A stretch of DNA of 64,000 nucleotides from an uncultured Myxococcales bacterium (GTDB lineage: Bacteria > Myxococcota_A > UBA9042): the NCBI GenBank assembly GCA_903840165.1, contig CAIMEY010000055.1, positions 62,001 to 126,000 on the forward strand, given 5' to 3'. Within the stretch, counting starts at the first letter, position 1; each line of letters opens with the position of its first letter. Positions 8,934-19,719 of this stretch are shown here, one piece after another. The translations under genes were made by a program, and so were the position numbers. The notes under the pieces were generated by a model. The model had not been told where the DNA came from and did not search any database. It saw only the letters and a list, made by a program, of their open reading frames with translations.

Positions 8934-9656
8934 TCAATCGAAGGGCCACCACCAGTGCTTCTTCTTGTCGTCTTTCTTTTCTTCTTTGCCCGGCTCCGGC
9001 TTGGCCTCGGGCGGTGGCTGCTCCACCCATTGCACCTCGTCCGGCTTGAACGGTTGTGCATGAAACTCATCGACTTCGCTGAGGTATCCGGGCGTGTCGA
9101 TCAGCTGAGTCACAACCGCCACCATCAACTTCTTGTCCGTCGACCAGTAGATGGTCTTGAGCGAAGGTTCGGCGCGCTTCTTGGATTCTTCGTCGATCTT
9201 CACTTTGACATCAAGGACTTTGCCCATACGGGCCCCGTCCGTCACCGCCACGACCAAGCGTTCGCCCTCTTTGCCCCGCACCACGCCAAAGAACGACAAT
9301 TGCGCTTCTGGATCATTGGGATCCATGGCAAATCGAATGGCCTTGAGGCCGTCGTCCTTGATCTTGGCCTTCTTCTTGGCCTCTTTGATCGCCGTGGGTT
9401 CCTGCGCGCGCTGGAAAGGCGTCAGGGGCGCTTTCTTGGCCGGAGCGCCTGTATCGACGTCATAAATCCGCAGCCCTAGTCCGGTGTTGACGTCATCCAC
9501 CCGCACCAACATCTGCTTGTGGTCGGCGGTGAAACCCAGGACATCCAGTTTGATCTTCGCCTCTTGAGCCGTCAGGCCCAACGGCAGCAGAACGCCCAGC
9601 ACGGTGATGAGCCGCACTAGCCAATTGCGCCATCGTCCGTGCGTGAGTCCTTCCAT
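8934..9656 (-). CDS. Exported protein of unknown function
   Basis: The 240-residue protein has a signal peptide (WLVRLITVLGVLLPLGLTAQ). A soluble region rich in Lys, Asp and Glu follows (KKKAKIKDDG, KKRAEPSLK), and the tail is very basic and aromatic: KEEKKDDKKKHWWWPFD. I recognise no family. The start at 9656 has GGAGA eight bases upstream. It lies 17 bases after the GltJ-like gene and 66 bases before the ABC exporter, so it probably belongs to the same transcript and may work at the envelope with the GltJ-like protein. Confidence 0.65.
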   Translation of the reverse strand: MEGLTHGRWRNWLVRLITVLGVLLPLGLTAQEAKIKLDVLGFTADHKQMLVRVDDVNTGLGLRIYDVDTGAPAKKAPLTPFQRAQEPTAIKEAKKKAKIKDDGLKAIRFAMDPNDPEAQLSFFGVVRGKEGERLVVAVTDGARMGKVLDVKVKIDEESKKRAEPSLKTIYWSTDKKLMVAVVTQLIDTPGYLSEVDEFHAQPFKPDEVQWVEQPPPEAKPEPGKEEKKDDKKKHWWWPFD

Positions 9657-9673
9657 GCTGTCTCCGGCGGTTA

Positions 9674-11452
9674 TCAATCGACTTTGCACTTGCCTTCCGT
9701 GGTCTTGCCGCCTGGCTGCGGGCCAAAACGTCCCTTGAAGTTGTGGGATGCGCAACTCGTCAAAGCCGCGTCCTGCTTGCCCTCGTCAAAGGCTTTGACA
9801 TTGCTGACATCGCCATCGCCATTGATGACGTAGGCGACCGTGAAGCTGCCTCCGCCCTGGGCGCAACCGCGTAAGGCAGGCATTTTGGCGGCGCATAACT
9901 TATCGAGTTCGCTCTTAGAAACGGCCTGACTGGTCGAGAGGCCTACTGAGCCTTCGACCTTCTTGCCGGCCTTCTTGGCTTCTTCGTAAGCCTTCTTTTC
10001 CTCGTCGGTCATGCCTCCAGCCATCGCCTTGGCTTGGGCTTGTAGCGCCTTATTATCAAGAGGTTGTGCAACAACAATGCCCGTCTGCGGCCCCGTTGCC
10101 TTGGCCTTTTTCTTGCGGGCCATCCCGTGAAGTTTTGCGGCAATTTCAGACACTTCTTCCTGCACAACGGCTTTCTTCTCGTGAGCCGGCGCGCCTGGCG
10201 TATCGGGCGTAGGCGTTAACGGTGAATCGCCTTTGTCCTCATCGCCGCCGGTTTGGACCGTCACTGCGTTCTGATAAGGAAGCGCAAAAACAGCCAAAAT
10301 CGACTTGGAGTCGGAAATCAGCGAACGCTTGCGGTTGCCATTGACCACCAGCAAGATGCCAAAAGTGATGACGCCGACCACCACCAGGGTGGACAGCACT
10401 GCAATCAAGAGCTTCTGCCGCTTGCTGCGCTTGTCCAGACGGAACATCACGCTGAATTCTTGGAGGAGTTTGTTGTACTCTTCCTTGGTCGGCTTGTGCT
10501 TGTTCGGGTCGGGTAGTGCCAGCTCGACATCGTGTAAGTCATGGCCAGAGCTAAAGAATGCCGCGCCGTGGGCGTCGCCGACGTGGACATCCTGCGCTGC
10601 TGCGGGTCCCTTGCCCAAGGTAGGTGCTACGGGGCGCGAAGCTGCTTTGATGACGGCAACATCGCCCGTAAGCGTTGGTCCGGCATCGTCCAAATCGTTT
10701 GGCTTTACAGGAGGTTTGGGCGAAACTTTCGGTGCCGGCTGCGAAGCGCGCACGGCTTGGGCCGGCTGCGGCGCTGCCGGCTTGGCAGGTTGGGCTGCTG
10801 CGGGCTGGGGCGCTGCTGGCTTGGCCGGTTGGGCTGCTGCGGGCTGGGGCGCTGCTGCCTTGGCCGGTTGGGCTGCCGCGGGCTGGGGCGCGACCGCTGG
10901 CGCTGGTCTGACTGGCTGGGGGGCTGGCTGGCTGGGCACGGCCGCGGGGGCCTGGGACGTCGGCCTGACCACGGCTGGGGCCGGTTGGGCGTGCACTGGC
11001 TCTGGCGCGATGGGCTGGCTGACCCGGGCGTGCACCACGTTGCGATCGACCTCGGCGGAGCCCAAAAGCACAGACAGTTCAGGCACTTCTTCGATCTTTG
11101 TCCAGTTGGCCATCCCTTTGGACCAAGCCAAGCTGACGCCTGTGATCTTGCCTTCGCCCAGCATTTGGTGGATCTGCGCAAAGGTCAGCGGTCCCTGCTT
11201 GTCCCGGCCGATGACGACGTAGTAGCTGCCTCCGGCCGCGATAGGAACCGAAGCAGAGACGGCACCTTGGGCCGCAACGCCCGCGGATTCGTGCTGGCTC
11301 AGCAGGCGGCAGTCCAAGACTTCGCCCTCTCCAGCCTTGACGAGCACAACAGCTTTGCAGTTTGGGCAGCTAATCTGCGCCCTTCCGGCAGCGCCGAGGC
11401 GTTCGGGCGGCAATCGATACGACTTGGCGCAACTGGGACAGGTGAAGCGCAC
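9674..11452 (-). CDS. GltJ/AgmX-like protein: zinc ribbon, GYF domain, TM, AgmX/PglI C-terminal domain
   Basis: The 592-residue protein has the domain order of the Myxococcus gliding-motility protein GltJ (AgmX). An N-terminal CPSC...CPNC zinc ribbon (residues 4-33) is followed by a GYF-like domain (YYVVIGRDKQGPLTFAQI, about 77-130), a long Ala/Pro/Gln linker, one transmembrane helix (LLIAVLSTLVVVGVITFGIL), and a periplasmic C-terminal AgmX/PglI domain with paired cysteines (CAAKMPALRGC ... CASHNFKGRF ... GKCKVD). In the family the cytosolic ribbon and GYF regions bind cytoplasmic partners, and the C-terminus resembles TonB. The start is a GTG with AGGAG six bases upstream. Whether it serves motility or another trans-envelope machine here is unknown; no other glt genes are nearby. 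Confidence 0.82.
   Translation of the reverse strand: MRFTCPSCAKSYRLPPERLGAAGRAQISCPNCKAVVLVKAGEGEVLDCRLLSQHESAGVAAQGAVSASVPIAAGGSYYVVIGRDKQGPLTFAQIHQMLGEGKITGVSLAWSKGMANWTKIEEVPELSVLLGSAEVDRNVVHARVSQPIAPEPVHAQPAPAVVRPTSQAPAAVPSQPAPQPVRPAPAVAPQPAAAQPAKAAAPQPAAAQPAKPAAPQPAAAQPAKPAAPQPAQAVRASQPAPKVSPKPPVKPNDLDDAGPTLTGDVAVIKAASRPVAPTLGKGPAAAQDVHVGDAHGAAFFSSGHDLHDVELALPDPNKHKPTKEEYNKLLQEFSVMFRLDKRSKRQKLLIAVLSTLVVVGVITFGILLVVNGNRKRSLISDSKSILAVFALPYQNAVTVQTGGDEDKGDSPLTPTPDTPGAPAHEKKAVVQEEVSEIAAKLHGMARKKKAKATGPQTGIVVAQPLDNKALQAQAKAMAGGMTDEEKKAYEEAKKAGKKVEGSVGLSTSQAVSKSELDKLCAAKMPALRGCAQGGGSFTVAYVINGDGDVSNVKAFDEGKQDAALTSCASHNFKGRFGPQPGGKTTEGKCKVD
10759..10892 (-). repeat. 39-bp tandem repeats in the GltJ-like gene
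   Basis: Two near-identical full 39-bp units (10792-10830 and 10831-10869) are flanked by partial, diverged units. They encode repeats of PAAAQPAKPAAPQ in the linker between the GYF domain and the transmembrane helix. The repeat may vary in copy number and so set the length of the cytoplasmic linker. Confidence 0.8.
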
Positions 11453-11725
11453 GGTGTGCTCCTGGTACTGGTGGCGGATAGCGGCGCCGGATGCGACGTG
11501 GGTCCAAAGGTAGAGAAATACTGCGGGTTTGGGGAACCGCAGCTTAACGCTACTGACGCTTGAGGCGGTCCGAGGGTTTCAAGCCAGGGCCTGCGACGGG
11601 CGTACACCTCCACTGTGGTGTCTACCGCGATGCGCGCCGGGGCGCAAGGCCTGCGATCCGCTTGCCGGGAGACTGAGACAGAAAGGCTTGAAGAACAGCA
11701 GAAAACGGGTTAGCTGGGGGAGAGC

Positions 11726-13177
11726 CTACTGTCCGACCATGCCCATCCAAAGGCTGGTGCGGTTGCCGAGCGTGGACTCGATCAGGAACATCTCTCCATG
11801 CCAACTGGCGTCCTTGGATTTGACCGTGATCGTCAAATGCAGGATATCGCCATTGTTTCCCTGGTCCTTGTCCCAGGAAAAGGCCAAGTGCGATGCCCCG
11901 CCTTGCATGAAATCGTTGTAGTCGTAGGCCGTGACCTGCCAGGGGCCTGAGGTTGGCCCGCTACTGAACAGCGCGACTTCAATGGTCTTGCTGGCGCCCA
12001 CAGCGATCTTGGTGCCCTGGGTTTGCACGGTGTCGCCCCAGTAGTCGATGACCGAAATGGTGTCCGTCAAGACCGGCGCGGCGGCGAAATACGGCGCGGA
12101 ATCGGGTGCAGGAACACAGGGTTCTTGGCTGGCCTTGGCGTTCTTGTTGGACCAACTGCGGCAAACCAAGTAGTCCACGCCCGGGGCGTTGACCAAGGTG
12201 TCGGCGTTGTCCTCGCACATGTCGGCGACTTCGCCTTCGGTGATGTTGCTCCAGGCCGCATCCGGGTCTCCCGGCGATTCATAGGCCGGATTGTCCTGTA
12301 CGAATGGATCTGTTGCCGCTTCAATGAGTTCATGGGTAATGGTCGAGGCCAACTGGTCCACGGTCGCCACGCCGTCGACTTCGCCCGGGCACGCGCAGGT
12401 GATGGCATAGGCGGCCGTGACGCCGGCAAGCGTCGTTTGGTCATGGTAGCCGTCGTAGTCACCGCAACAGGAGACCTTGCTTCCGCCAGAATTGTAGTAA
12501 AATTGCGTTCCTGCAGGGATAACCACGAGGTACACGGTGTCCGCGCTCGCCGGGCCCCAGCCTGAGGTCGGGTCGCTGAAATTCTGGTCGATCAGCTTGA
12601 GAAGCGCTGTTTCTTCAATGGACTTCGGAGCCGTAGCGCCAAGAGACCGGGGCGTGTCGACGCTGAGCGGGCCAACGCCGTATTCCGCCGTGGTTTGCCC
12701 CCAGTACGCGGCCGTGGTCAATTGGCTGAGTAACTTGTTGACATCTTTAGACAAAACATCGCTGTCATAGGTCAACGCTACGACATGGGGCGTCGTTAGG
12801 ACCGGTCCGCCCGAGGACAGGACTTGGGGTAGCGCTGGATGGGAGGCTGGCGTAAAGGTGGTTGAAGAATCGGGATTTGTGCCCGTGTCCGCGGCCGTTT
12901 GGTCCTGTCCGCTGGCATCATCACCCGAGGTCGTTTCAACTCCGCCGACATCAACTCCGCCGACATCAACACCACCGACATCAACTCCACCGACATCACT
13001 TCCACCGACATCGCCACCACCGACATCACTGCCGCCCGCGCTATCCTGTGCAATTGCGCCGTCTACGCCACCTAAGCCGTCAGCCCCGACGCCACCGCCA
13101 CTGGCAGCTGGACCAGCGCTGCTACAACCGATCACAAATGCGGCTGCCGCCATCGTCAAAATTGCCCAAGAATTCAT
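11726..13177 (-). CDS. Lipoprotein with Gly-Asp repeats and a HELIEAATDP putative metallopeptidase-like motif
   Basis: The 483-residue protein has a standard lipoprotein signal (MNSWAILTMAAAAFVIGC, Cys18). Six Gly-Gly-x-Asp-Val repeats follow (residues 48-77), then a globular domain. The domain carries HELIEAATDPF near residue 280 and EGEVADMCEDN about 35 residues later. This spacing resembles the PHI-1/EXORDIUM-type and myxobacterial families with an HELxEaxTDP segment and a downstream GEVxDLC; a metal-binding or peptidase-like role is inferred, not shown. Several cysteine pairs (SCCGDYDGYH, CACPG) suggest disulfides. The start at 13177 has GAGG upstream. Confidence 0.7.
   Translation of the reverse strand: MNSWAILTMAAAAFVIGCSSAGPAASGGGVGADGLGGVDGAIAQDSAGGSDVGGGDVGGSDVGGVDVGGVDVGGVDVGGVETTSGDDASGQDQTAADTGTNPDSSTTFTPASHPALPQVLSSGGPVLTTPHVVALTYDSDVLSKDVNKLLSQLTTAAYWGQTTAEYGVGPLSVDTPRSLGATAPKSIEETALLKLIDQNFSDPTSGWGPASADTVYLVVIPAGTQFYYNSGGSKVSCCGDYDGYHDQTTLAGVTAAYAITCACPGEVDGVATVDQLASTITHELIEAATDPFVQDNPAYESPGDPDAAWSNITEGEVADMCEDNADTLVNAPGVDYLVCRSWSNKNAKASQEPCVPAPDSAPYFAAAPVLTDTISVIDYWGDTVQTQGTKIAVGASKTIEVALFSSGPTSGPWQVTAYDYNDFMQGGASHLAFSWDKDQGNNGDILHLTITVKSKDASWHGEMFLIESTLGNRTSLWMGMVGQ
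12947..13036 (-). repeat. 15-bp tandem repeat encoding GG(S/G/V)DV
   Basis: Six consecutive 15-bp units encode GGSDV, GGGDV, GGSDV and three GGVDV copies just after the lipidation site. The three GGVDV units are the most similar to each other at DNA level, which suggests recent slippage. It probably forms a flexible acidic spacer between membrane and globular domain. Confidence 0.8.
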
Positions 13178-13269
13178 AGTCTAACCTCAGTCGCCCGCGA
13201 CCCATCGCACCAACTCCGCGCAACGGTCGCCACGCGCCCCCTTTTCCATGCGGGATTGGTCTTGGCGCG

Positions 13270-14016
13270 TCAAGGCATAGGCGGCAATTGCCCAGGCTGT
13301 TGACAAGCCCACGCCGCGGCTGGTCTTGCAAGTCTCATTGCAATTTCGCATCGTTGGGCCGGTGATAGCTGCAATTCCGTGGCGGATCCATCGGGTCGCA
13401 GCAACTGGAGCACGCCGGGTTCACCCAGCATAGCATCGGTCAGCCACTGCTGGTCGGCAGGTGCTAACCGACCGTTTTCATAGACAGTTAGCTCCGTGTT
13501 CTGCCAGCGAACGCGGACACCTTCGGGGCAGCGCGGGGTTGTGATCTCCTGAGGACCCCGCTCCACGCGTTTGCGCCACGCGCTGTCCTTGGCCAGGATC
13601 ATCGTCCAAATGAGCAAGGCATCTGCAGCGGCAATGCTGCCAAAAACCACTTCCCCTGTGCTCTTTTGGCGCAGGCCACCGGCGATCGCGACGCCGCCGC
13701 CCAGACCTTCGCCCAGGCCGAGAAAGCCACCGATGAGGCGCCATCCTAGGCTCCAAGTGCGGTAATCCTCTCGCCAAACCACCTTTGGCCAGCGCGAATG
13801 GTATTGGCACTGCAACTGAAGGGGCACCAAAGTTCCAGGTTCAACATGAAATTCATGGGTTGGCGTCGATTCCGGGCGATAGCGCGTCCCGCCGTCCTCC
13901 TCGGGAGGCGAATCGACTGCCCAGAGCACGGCACTGGTGGCACCACAAGCGCTGAGCAACAGCGCCAATGCTACTGTGGGTAACCATGCTTTCTTGCTGA
14001 TAATTGTTGCGATCAA
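13270..14016 (-). CDS. Lipoprotein of unknown function with internal hydrophobic segment
   Basis: The 248-residue product has a lipoprotein signal (LPTVALALLLSAC, Cys at residue 24). A glycine-rich hydrophobic stretch lies around residues 90-130 (LIGGFLGLGEGLGGGVAIAGG, then SIAAADALLIWTMIL), which could be one or two membrane-inserted helices. I recognise no family. The start is TTG at 14016 with GAGG five bases upstream; no ATG fits the signal peptide. It lies 92 bases before the Gly-Asp lipoprotein gene on the same strand. Confidence 0.65.
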   Translation of the reverse strand: MIATIISKKAWLPTVALALLLSACGATSAVLWAVDSPPEEDGGTRYRPESTPTHEFHVEPGTLVPLQLQCQYHSRWPKVVWREDYRTWSLGWRLIGGFLGLGEGLGGGVAIAGGLRQKSTGEVVFGSIAAADALLIWTMILAKDSAWRKRVERGPQEITTPRCPEGVRVRWQNTELTVYENGRLAPADQQWLTDAMLGEPGVLQLLRPDGSATELQLSPAQRCEIAMRLARPAAAWACQQPGQLPPMP

Positions 14017-14140
14017 CTATGCCTCAGCGTCAGCCGTCAGCTGCAGGTGGACCGTGCCAGACCAAGGGCTCAAGCACAACCCCGACAGGCGCTGCCGTCA
14101 GCGCGGAGGCAGGGGGCACCCGCAAAGAAAAATCTAGGCT

Positions 14141-17100
14141 TTACCGTTTGCTAGGCCGCTTGGTCAAGCCGGCGTGCAAGTCCGTCAGCAGGGCGCGGCG
14201 CGTTGGCCCATCGGGCCCTGAGGCCAGTAACTCCGCGAGAGGACCTTGGAAACTGATACAGCCACCAGCAGTGCCCGCTCCCGGGCCTAAGTCGATGACC
14301 CAATCGGCCTCGCGGACGATGTCCAACTGGTGCTCAATCACGACCAGCGTGTCGCCGCGGTCCACCAAATCATGAAGCACGGTCAGGAGTTTGCGCACAT
14401 CCTGCAGGTGCAGCCCCGTGGACGGCTCATCCAGGACGTACAGGCTGCCCGTACGCCGCGACTTGGCTAACTCACTGACGATCTTGAGACGCTGCGCCTC
14501 ACCGCCCGAGAGGGTATCGCTGCTCTGGCCCAACTGCAGGTAACCAAGACCCATTTGCGTGGCTAGCTTGAGCGGCTTGGCGATTCCGGCGTGGGCGGCA
14601 AAGTGCTCCGCTGCTTCGGCGAGGTTCATCGTCAGGACGTCGCCAATGCTCGCTCCTTTGTGGCGTATTTGCAGGATTTCCGGCCGGTAGCGGGCCCCCG
14701 CACACGTTTCACAAGGCACGCGCGCGGTGGGCAAAAAGGCCATCTCGACGCGGAGTTCGCCGCTGCCCAAGCATTGAGGACAACGCCCCTCGCCACTGTT
14801 GAAGCCAAAGCGATCGGCGCGGACGCCAGCGACCTTTGCATCAGGTAACGCCGCGAAGATCTTGCGAATATCGTCGAAGATGCCCATGTACGTCGCCGGG
14901 CAGGAGCGAGGCGTGCGGCCGATGGGCGACTGATCGACCTCGACGACGCGGCCAATACCGTCAAGACCACTGATTTCGCGTAGTTCTTCATCGATGCAGG
15001 GTTCGCCGGCGATGGCCAAATTGCCCCGCACGACAAGCAGGTCGCGTACCAACGTCGACTTGCCTGAGCCAGAAACGCCGGTCACGACGTTGAATCTTCC
15101 ACGTTGTATCGTCGCGTCGACATTGCGTAAATTGTTGCGCGCCGCGCCGATCAACCGCACCTGACCCAAACTGTCGACGATGGGCCTAGCCTGATCGCGC
15201 ACCTTGCGGATGCCGCCCGGTTTCAAGGCCTGACCGGTCGGCGAGTCGGCGCAAGCAAGCAAAGCCTGCACGCTGCCTTGGAAAATCACTTCGCCGCCGC
15301 CGTGGCCGCCTCCTGGCCCGAGTTCAAGCACACTGTCGGCCCGCAGGATGGTTTCCTCATCGTGCTCGACGACCAGCAAGCCCGCGCCGTGCTTGACCAA
15401 ATCACCCAAGCAGTCCAGGACTTTGCGATTATCCTCGGCGTGCAGGCCGATGGTCGGCTCATCGAGTACGTACAGCACGCCCTGCAGGTTCGACGACAGC
15501 TGGGCAGCCAATCGAATTCGTTGACTTTCTCCGCCCGATAGCGTCGGCGCACCACGGCCAAGGGATAGGTAGTGGAGCCCGACACGGTCAAGAAACCTAC
15601 ATCTTTCAACTACTTCTGCAATAATGGGCCCAGCCACTGCCTGCTGGCGCTCGGGCCACGGCGTTTCCGCCAAAAAAGCCAAGAGTTCTAAGGGGCCTTG
15701 GGCCATCCATTGGTCAATGCCGCGGCCGCCTAGGGTCACGGCCCGAGCCGCCGGAGCCAAACGACTTCCCTGGCACGCAGAGCAGGTTTGGGCCAGCCGA
15801 ACCGCCTGATCTGCAATTATTTCGCCACCATCCGGCATGCCCGCGCGCTGCAATTCGGCCGTGGACCGGCCATCGTCGTCCTTCTTCTTCTTCTTGCGCG
15901 CCTTCTTCTTGGCTTCGGCCTTCGCTTCTGCTTGGGGATCGTAGATCCCCGTGCCCGTACAGGCGGGACACCAACCTGCGCTGGAAGTAAAGGTAAATAA
16001 ACGCGGATCGGGCGCTTGGACCGACTTGTCACAGCTCGGACAGTAGCGGCGCAAACTATAGGTAACTGCAGCAGAATCTGCAGTTCTGACCAGTACGGTG
16101 CCGTCTCCCTGGGCCAGGGCGGACTGCACGGCGCTGAAAATTTCCGCGACATAATCAACAGTTTGCCGTGGCTGGAGCCTTGCTACCACCGCGTCGATGT
16201 CATGGGGCACGTGGCGCCGCAGCTCCGGGATGCCATGGGCCGAAACCAACCGCCCGTCGACCTGCAGCCAAGCCTGATCGGTCTTTTGCGCTCGGGCGAT
16301 CACATCTTTGTGTTGGCCCTTACGCCCGCGAACTACGGGAGCCATCAAGTAAATCGGCTGTTTGCCAAAGTGCCCGGCAATGGCGTCGGCCACATCACTG
16401 GCGCTTTGTCCGCTCACCAAACCGCCGCAATCCGGGCAATGTTGCTCCCCACACCGGGCAAATAACAGTCGTAAATACGGGTAGATGTCAGTAAGCGTGG
16501 CGACAGTAGAGCGCGACCCGCCGCGCGTTGTCCGTTGGGCGATGGCCACGGTGGGCGGCAAGCCAAGGAGACTTTGTACGTCCGGCCGGAGGATCGGCGG
16601 CAAGTACTGACGGGCAAAGGGGCTCAAACAATCAAGAAAGCGCCGTTGACCTTCGGCAAAGATGACGTCGAAAGCCAAAGACGACTTCCCTGAGCCGGAG
16701 AGGCCGGTCACCACCGTCATGCCAGTACGCGGCACATCCACCGAAATATTCTTGAGATTATGGACTTGTGCGCCACGGACCTGGATGACGCCTGGGTCCA
16801 GGTCGACATCGCTCAGGTCGGCCCGCAGGCCCGTCGCCGCCACGTCCTTTCGTCGCAGGTGACGCGCTGTTGGTGTGTCTAAAGGAAGCAATTCCAAAGG
16901 GTTGCCTTGGAATAGTACCTGTCCACCCGCAGGACCGCCCTCGGGACCTAGTTCGACCAACCAGTCCGCCGCCGCCAGCAGGTCCAAGTGGTGTTCGATG
17001 AGGACGACCGTATTGCCCGAATCGACCAAAAGCCGAAGATTGTGCAGAAGATTTGCTACATCATGCAGGTGTAGTCCCGTGGAAGGCTCGTCGAGCAAGA

Positions 17101-19711
17101 ACAGGCCGCCGCGCGTGCGTGCAGACAGCAAATGCCAGGCAATTTTAAGACGTTGGGCTTCGCCGCCGGACATCGTCGCCAAGGGCTGCCCCAGGCGCAG
17201 GTAGCCGAGTCCCAGGTCGCTCAACTGCTGCATCGGCGCGGCTAGGCCTGGATCATCGGAAAACTGCTCCGCAATTTCTCCGGCCGTGCGCTGCAGAAAG
17301 TCGTACGCATTGAGGCCACGGTAGCGAACTTGCAAGACATCCGCTTGGAAACGTTGGCCTTCACAGGCCTCGCAGGTCATGCGCACGTCCGAAAGGAACT
17401 GCATATCGACCAATTCGACGCCCAGCCCTTCGCACACGGCGCAGCGTCCGCCCTCGCGGTTGAAGCTGAAGGTGGCTTCGGTAAAACCCTTAGAAATAGC
17501 GAGAGATTCTCCGGCTAAACGTGCGCGAATTCCGTCCCAGACCTTGAGGTAGGTGGCGCAGTTGGCGCGGGTCGACCCGTGCGGCAATTCCTGGTCCACC
17601 AGGACCACTTGGCGAATGCTGTCGCTGCCGAGGATGCCGCCGCAAGGGCCTGGTTCGTCGACGGATTCTCCACGCGCGCGCAGTAGGTTGCGGTAGAGGA
17701 CTTCGTCCACCAGTGTTGATTTACCAGACCCCGATACGCCACAAATTGCATTGAGCGCGCCGAGTTGCAGCTGCACGTCCTGGCCGCGCAAGGTCCGCGC
17801 CGTCGGGGCGACGATGGTCAGCCACTGCGGCACGCGCCCGCGGCTAGCGCGCACAGAACCGAGCTTAGCCAAAGGGGTTTCACGAGCCAGATTCACCTGT
17901 TTTCGCCCGCTGAGGTAGTCGCCTGTCAGGCTCTCTGGCACCGCCATGACCCCGGCGGTCGGGCCGGCGTACAGCAGCTGCCCGCCCTTTTCCCCAGCGC
18001 CGGGGCCGAGATCGATGAGCATGTCGGCCGCGCGGATGAGGGCCGGATCGTGCTCGACCACCACCACTGTGTTGCCAGCCGCGCGCAGACGCTGAAGAAT
18101 CTGCAAAAGCTTATCGTTATCCCGGGGATGCAGGCCGACGCTGGGTTCATCGAGCACGTATAGCACCTGACTCAGCCCGGTGGCGAGCGCCGCAACCAGC
18201 TGTACACGTTGCAGTTCTCCACCGGATAGGGTGCGCGCCGCCCGGTCAAGCGACAGGTAGTGCAGTCCGACTTCATCCAAGAAATCAATACGTTTGCGCA
18301 GATCGCGCAAGGGCTGCTCCAGGGCCCGCGCCACCGAAACCGAAGTCTGCAATTGGCCAAGCCGAATGCGGACTTCCCCAACCGGCAGCCCCAGCCACGT
18401 CGGCAAATCCAGCCCTTGCACGCGCCAAGCCCGGGCCGTCGCTTTGAGCCGCGCTCCCCCACAGCTTGGGCAGGGCACGTACGCGCGATAGCGCGCCAGC
18501 AGGACGCGCACGTGCATCTTATAAGTCTTTCCTTCCAGCCACTTAAACCAGCCTCGCAGGCCGTAAAAGCGCCCCGCCCTCCAGCCACCCTTTTCGCCGT
18601 CAAACAGGCTTTGCCTTTGTGTTTCGCTCAGATCACGCCAAGGTTGGTCAAAGTCGATCTCTTGGCGCAGGCAAAACGCTTCTAGATCGCGGCGTTCTTC
18701 CTTGGTCGCTTCGGTGGACCAGGGCTTGATCGCTCCGTCACGCAGGGACTTGCTGGGATCGGGCACGACCCGTCCCCAGTCTATATCGGCCAATCGTCCG
18801 AAACCATTGCAGGATTCGCAGGCGCCGACCGCTGAATTGAAGCTGAACAGCTGCGGCGACGGGTTGGCCACAGCGGTGCCGCACGCGAGGCACTGCAGAC
18901 GCTCGCTGGCATGAAAGTGCTGAAATATATCAGATTCTGTGGGTGCTGGCTGCCAGTGCTGCGGCGCTATGCCCGAGCCCTGGACCCAAACGTGGACTAG
19001 CCCATCGCCACGACGCAACGCTTGATCCAGGGAGTCCGCCAGGCGCTTCGCATCGGTTGCTTGCAGCACAAGGCGGTCTTGGATGACATGCAGCGGCTGA
19101 CCCATCTCCAGCGAATCGATTGTTGTATCAAGGTCGTGGGCGGCATCCTTATGCCAAGCGCGATGGTAGCCCGCTTGGGCCAGACCATGGCAAGCCGCGC
19201 GCGCCGCAAGAGGGCTGACAATGGGCACAGCAAAGCCGACCACCAGGCGGCGGCCTTCGCCTTGGCTCAGCAAATCCTCAACCATAGCCTGGATTTGCAC
19301 GCGCTGGACTGGGGAACCGCACTGGGGGCAATTCGGCTCGGCGGCGTGGGTGAAGAGCAGGCGAAAGGACTCGCCGATTTCCGTGATCGTCGCGACGGTC
19401 GAGCGTGCGGCGCGAATCGACTTGCCCTGTCGCAGCGCCACGGAGGGCAAAATCCCTGTAATCGAGTCAACTTGAGGCTTGTCCATTCGCTCAATGAACT
19501 GCCGCGCATAGCTCGATAGGCACTCGATGTACCGGCGCTGCCCCTCGGCGTGCAGGGTGTCAAAGGCCAAGGAAGACTTGCCTGAACCCGAAACGCCTGT
19601 GACAACCACAAGTTTTCCTTGCGGAATCTCCAGGTCGAAGCCGCGCAAGTTGTGGTGGTGGACGCCCCTGAGGGCAAGGACGGCGGCATGTTCGGTGGGG
19701 GTGTGAGCCAT
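14141..19711 (-). CDS. uvrA: Double-length UvrA (two fused UvrA units, four ATPase domains)
   Basis: UvrA recognises DNA damage and loads UvrB in nucleotide excision repair. This 1,856-residue protein contains two complete UvrA-like units in tandem. Walker A motifs [16 protein letters not shown] occur near residues 40, 660, 1004 and 1547; signature motifs LSGGE/MSGGE near 497, 847, 1390 and 1735. Each unit keeps the zinc-finger cysteines (CLACG...CESCNG; CPSCD...CPACTG) and the C-terminal CxxC-CxxCxG module. The second unit has a shorter region between its first Walker A and signature and a lysine-rich insert ([16 protein letters not shown], about 1265-1280). A single polypeptide thus carries what normally needs a UvrA dimer. 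No uvrB or uvrC is in the window, and a standard uvrA may exist elsewhere. Confidence 0.93.
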   Translation of the reverse strand: MAHTPTEHAAVLALRGVHHHNLRGFDLEIPQGKLVVVTGVSGSGKSSLAFDTLHAEGQRRYIECLSSYARQFIERMDKPQVDSITGILPSVALRQGKSIRAARSTVATITEIGESFRLLFTHAAEPNCPQCGSPVQRVQIQAMVEDLLSQGEGRRLVVGFAVPIVSPLAARAACHGLAQAGYHRAWHKDAAHDLDTTIDSLEMGQPLHVIQDRLVLQATDAKRLADSLDQALRRGDGLVHVWVQGSGIAPQHWQPAPTESDIFQHFHASERLQCLACGTAVANPSPQLFSFNSAVGACESCNGFGRLADIDWGRVVPDPSKSLRDGAIKPWSTEATKEERRDLEAFCLRQEIDFDQPWRDLSETQRQSLFDGEKGGWRAGRFYGLRGWFKWLEGKTYKMHVRVLLARYRAYVPCPSCGGARLKATARAWRVQGLDLPTWLGLPVGEVRIRLGQLQTSVSVARALEQPLRDLRKRIDFLDEVGLHYLSLDRAARTLSGGELQRVQLVAALATGLSQVLYVLDEPSVGLHPRDNDKLLQILQRLRAAGNTVVVVEHDPALIRAADMLIDLGPGAGEKGGQLLYAGPTAGVMAVPESLTGDYLSGRKQVNLARETPLAKLGSVRASRGRVPQWLTIVAPTARTLRGQDVQLQLGALNAICGVSGSGKSTLVDEVLYRNLLRARGESVDEPGPCGGILGSDSIRQVVLVDQELPHGSTRANCATYLKVWDGIRARLAGESLAISKGFTEATFSFNREGGRCAVCEGLGVELVDMQFLSDVRMTCEACEGQRFQADVLQVRYRGLNAYDFLQRTAGEIAEQFSDDPGLAAPMQQLSDLGLGYLRLGQPLATMSGGEAQRLKIAWHLLSARTRGGLFLLDEPSTGLHLHDVANLLHNLRLLVDSGNTVVLIEHHLDLLAAADWLVELGPEGGPAGGQVLFQGNPLELLPLDTPTARHLRRKDVAATGLRADLSDVDLDPGVIQVRGAQVHNLKNISVDVPRTGMTVVTGLSGSGKSSLAFDVIFAEGQRRFLDCLSPFARQYLPPILRPDVQSLLGLPPTVAIAQRTTRGGSRSTVATLTDIYPYLRLLFARCGEQHCPDCGGLVSGQSASDVADAIAGHFGKQPIYLMAPVVRGRKGQHKDVIARAQKTDQAWLQVDGRLVSAHGIPELRRHVPHDIDAVVARLQPRQTVDYVAEIFSAVQSALAQGDGTVLVRTADSAAVTYSLRRYCPSCDKSVQAPDPRLFTFTSSAGWCPACTGTGIYDPQAEAKAEAKKKARKKKKKDDDGRSTAELQRAGMPDGGEIIADQAVRLAQTCSACQGSRLAPAARAVTLGGRGIDQWMAQGPLELLAFLAETPWPERQQAVAGPIIAEVVERCRFLDRVGLHYLSLGRGAPTLSGGESQRIRLAAQLSSNLQGVLYVLDEPTIGLHAEDNRKVLDCLGDLVKHGAGLLVVEHDEETILRADSVLELGPGGGHGGGEVIFQGSVQALLACADSPTGQALKPGGIRKVRDQARPIVDSLGQVRLIGAARNNLRNVDATIQRGRFNVVTGVSGSGKSTLVRDLLVVRGNLAIAGEPCIDEELREISGLDGIGRVVEVDQSPIGRTPRSCPATYMGIFDDIRKIFAALPDAKVAGVRADRFGFNSGEGRCPQCLGSGELRVEMAFLPTARVPCETCAGARYRPEILQIRHKGASIGDVLTMNLAEAAEHFAAHAGIAKPLKLATQMGLGYLQLGQSSDTLSGGEAQRLKIVSELAKSRRTGSLYVLDEPSTGLHLQDVRKLLTVLHDLVDRGDTLVVIEHQLDIVREADWVIDLGPGAGTAGGCISFQGPLAELLASGPDGPTRRALLTDLHAGLTKRPSKR

Positions 19712-19719
19712 GGGGCGTC

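Noticed and set aside
10541-11563. A 340-codon plus-strand frame opposite the GltJ-like gene
   Set aside because: Its Gly/Arg/Leu-rich repeats mirror the Ala/Pro repeats of the real gene; shadow only.
14141-19711. Assembly artefact that joined two uvrA copies
   Set aside because: The two halves differ clearly in sequence, in insert content and in domain lengths, and the frame is continuous through a natural linker; an artefact would join near-identical copies.
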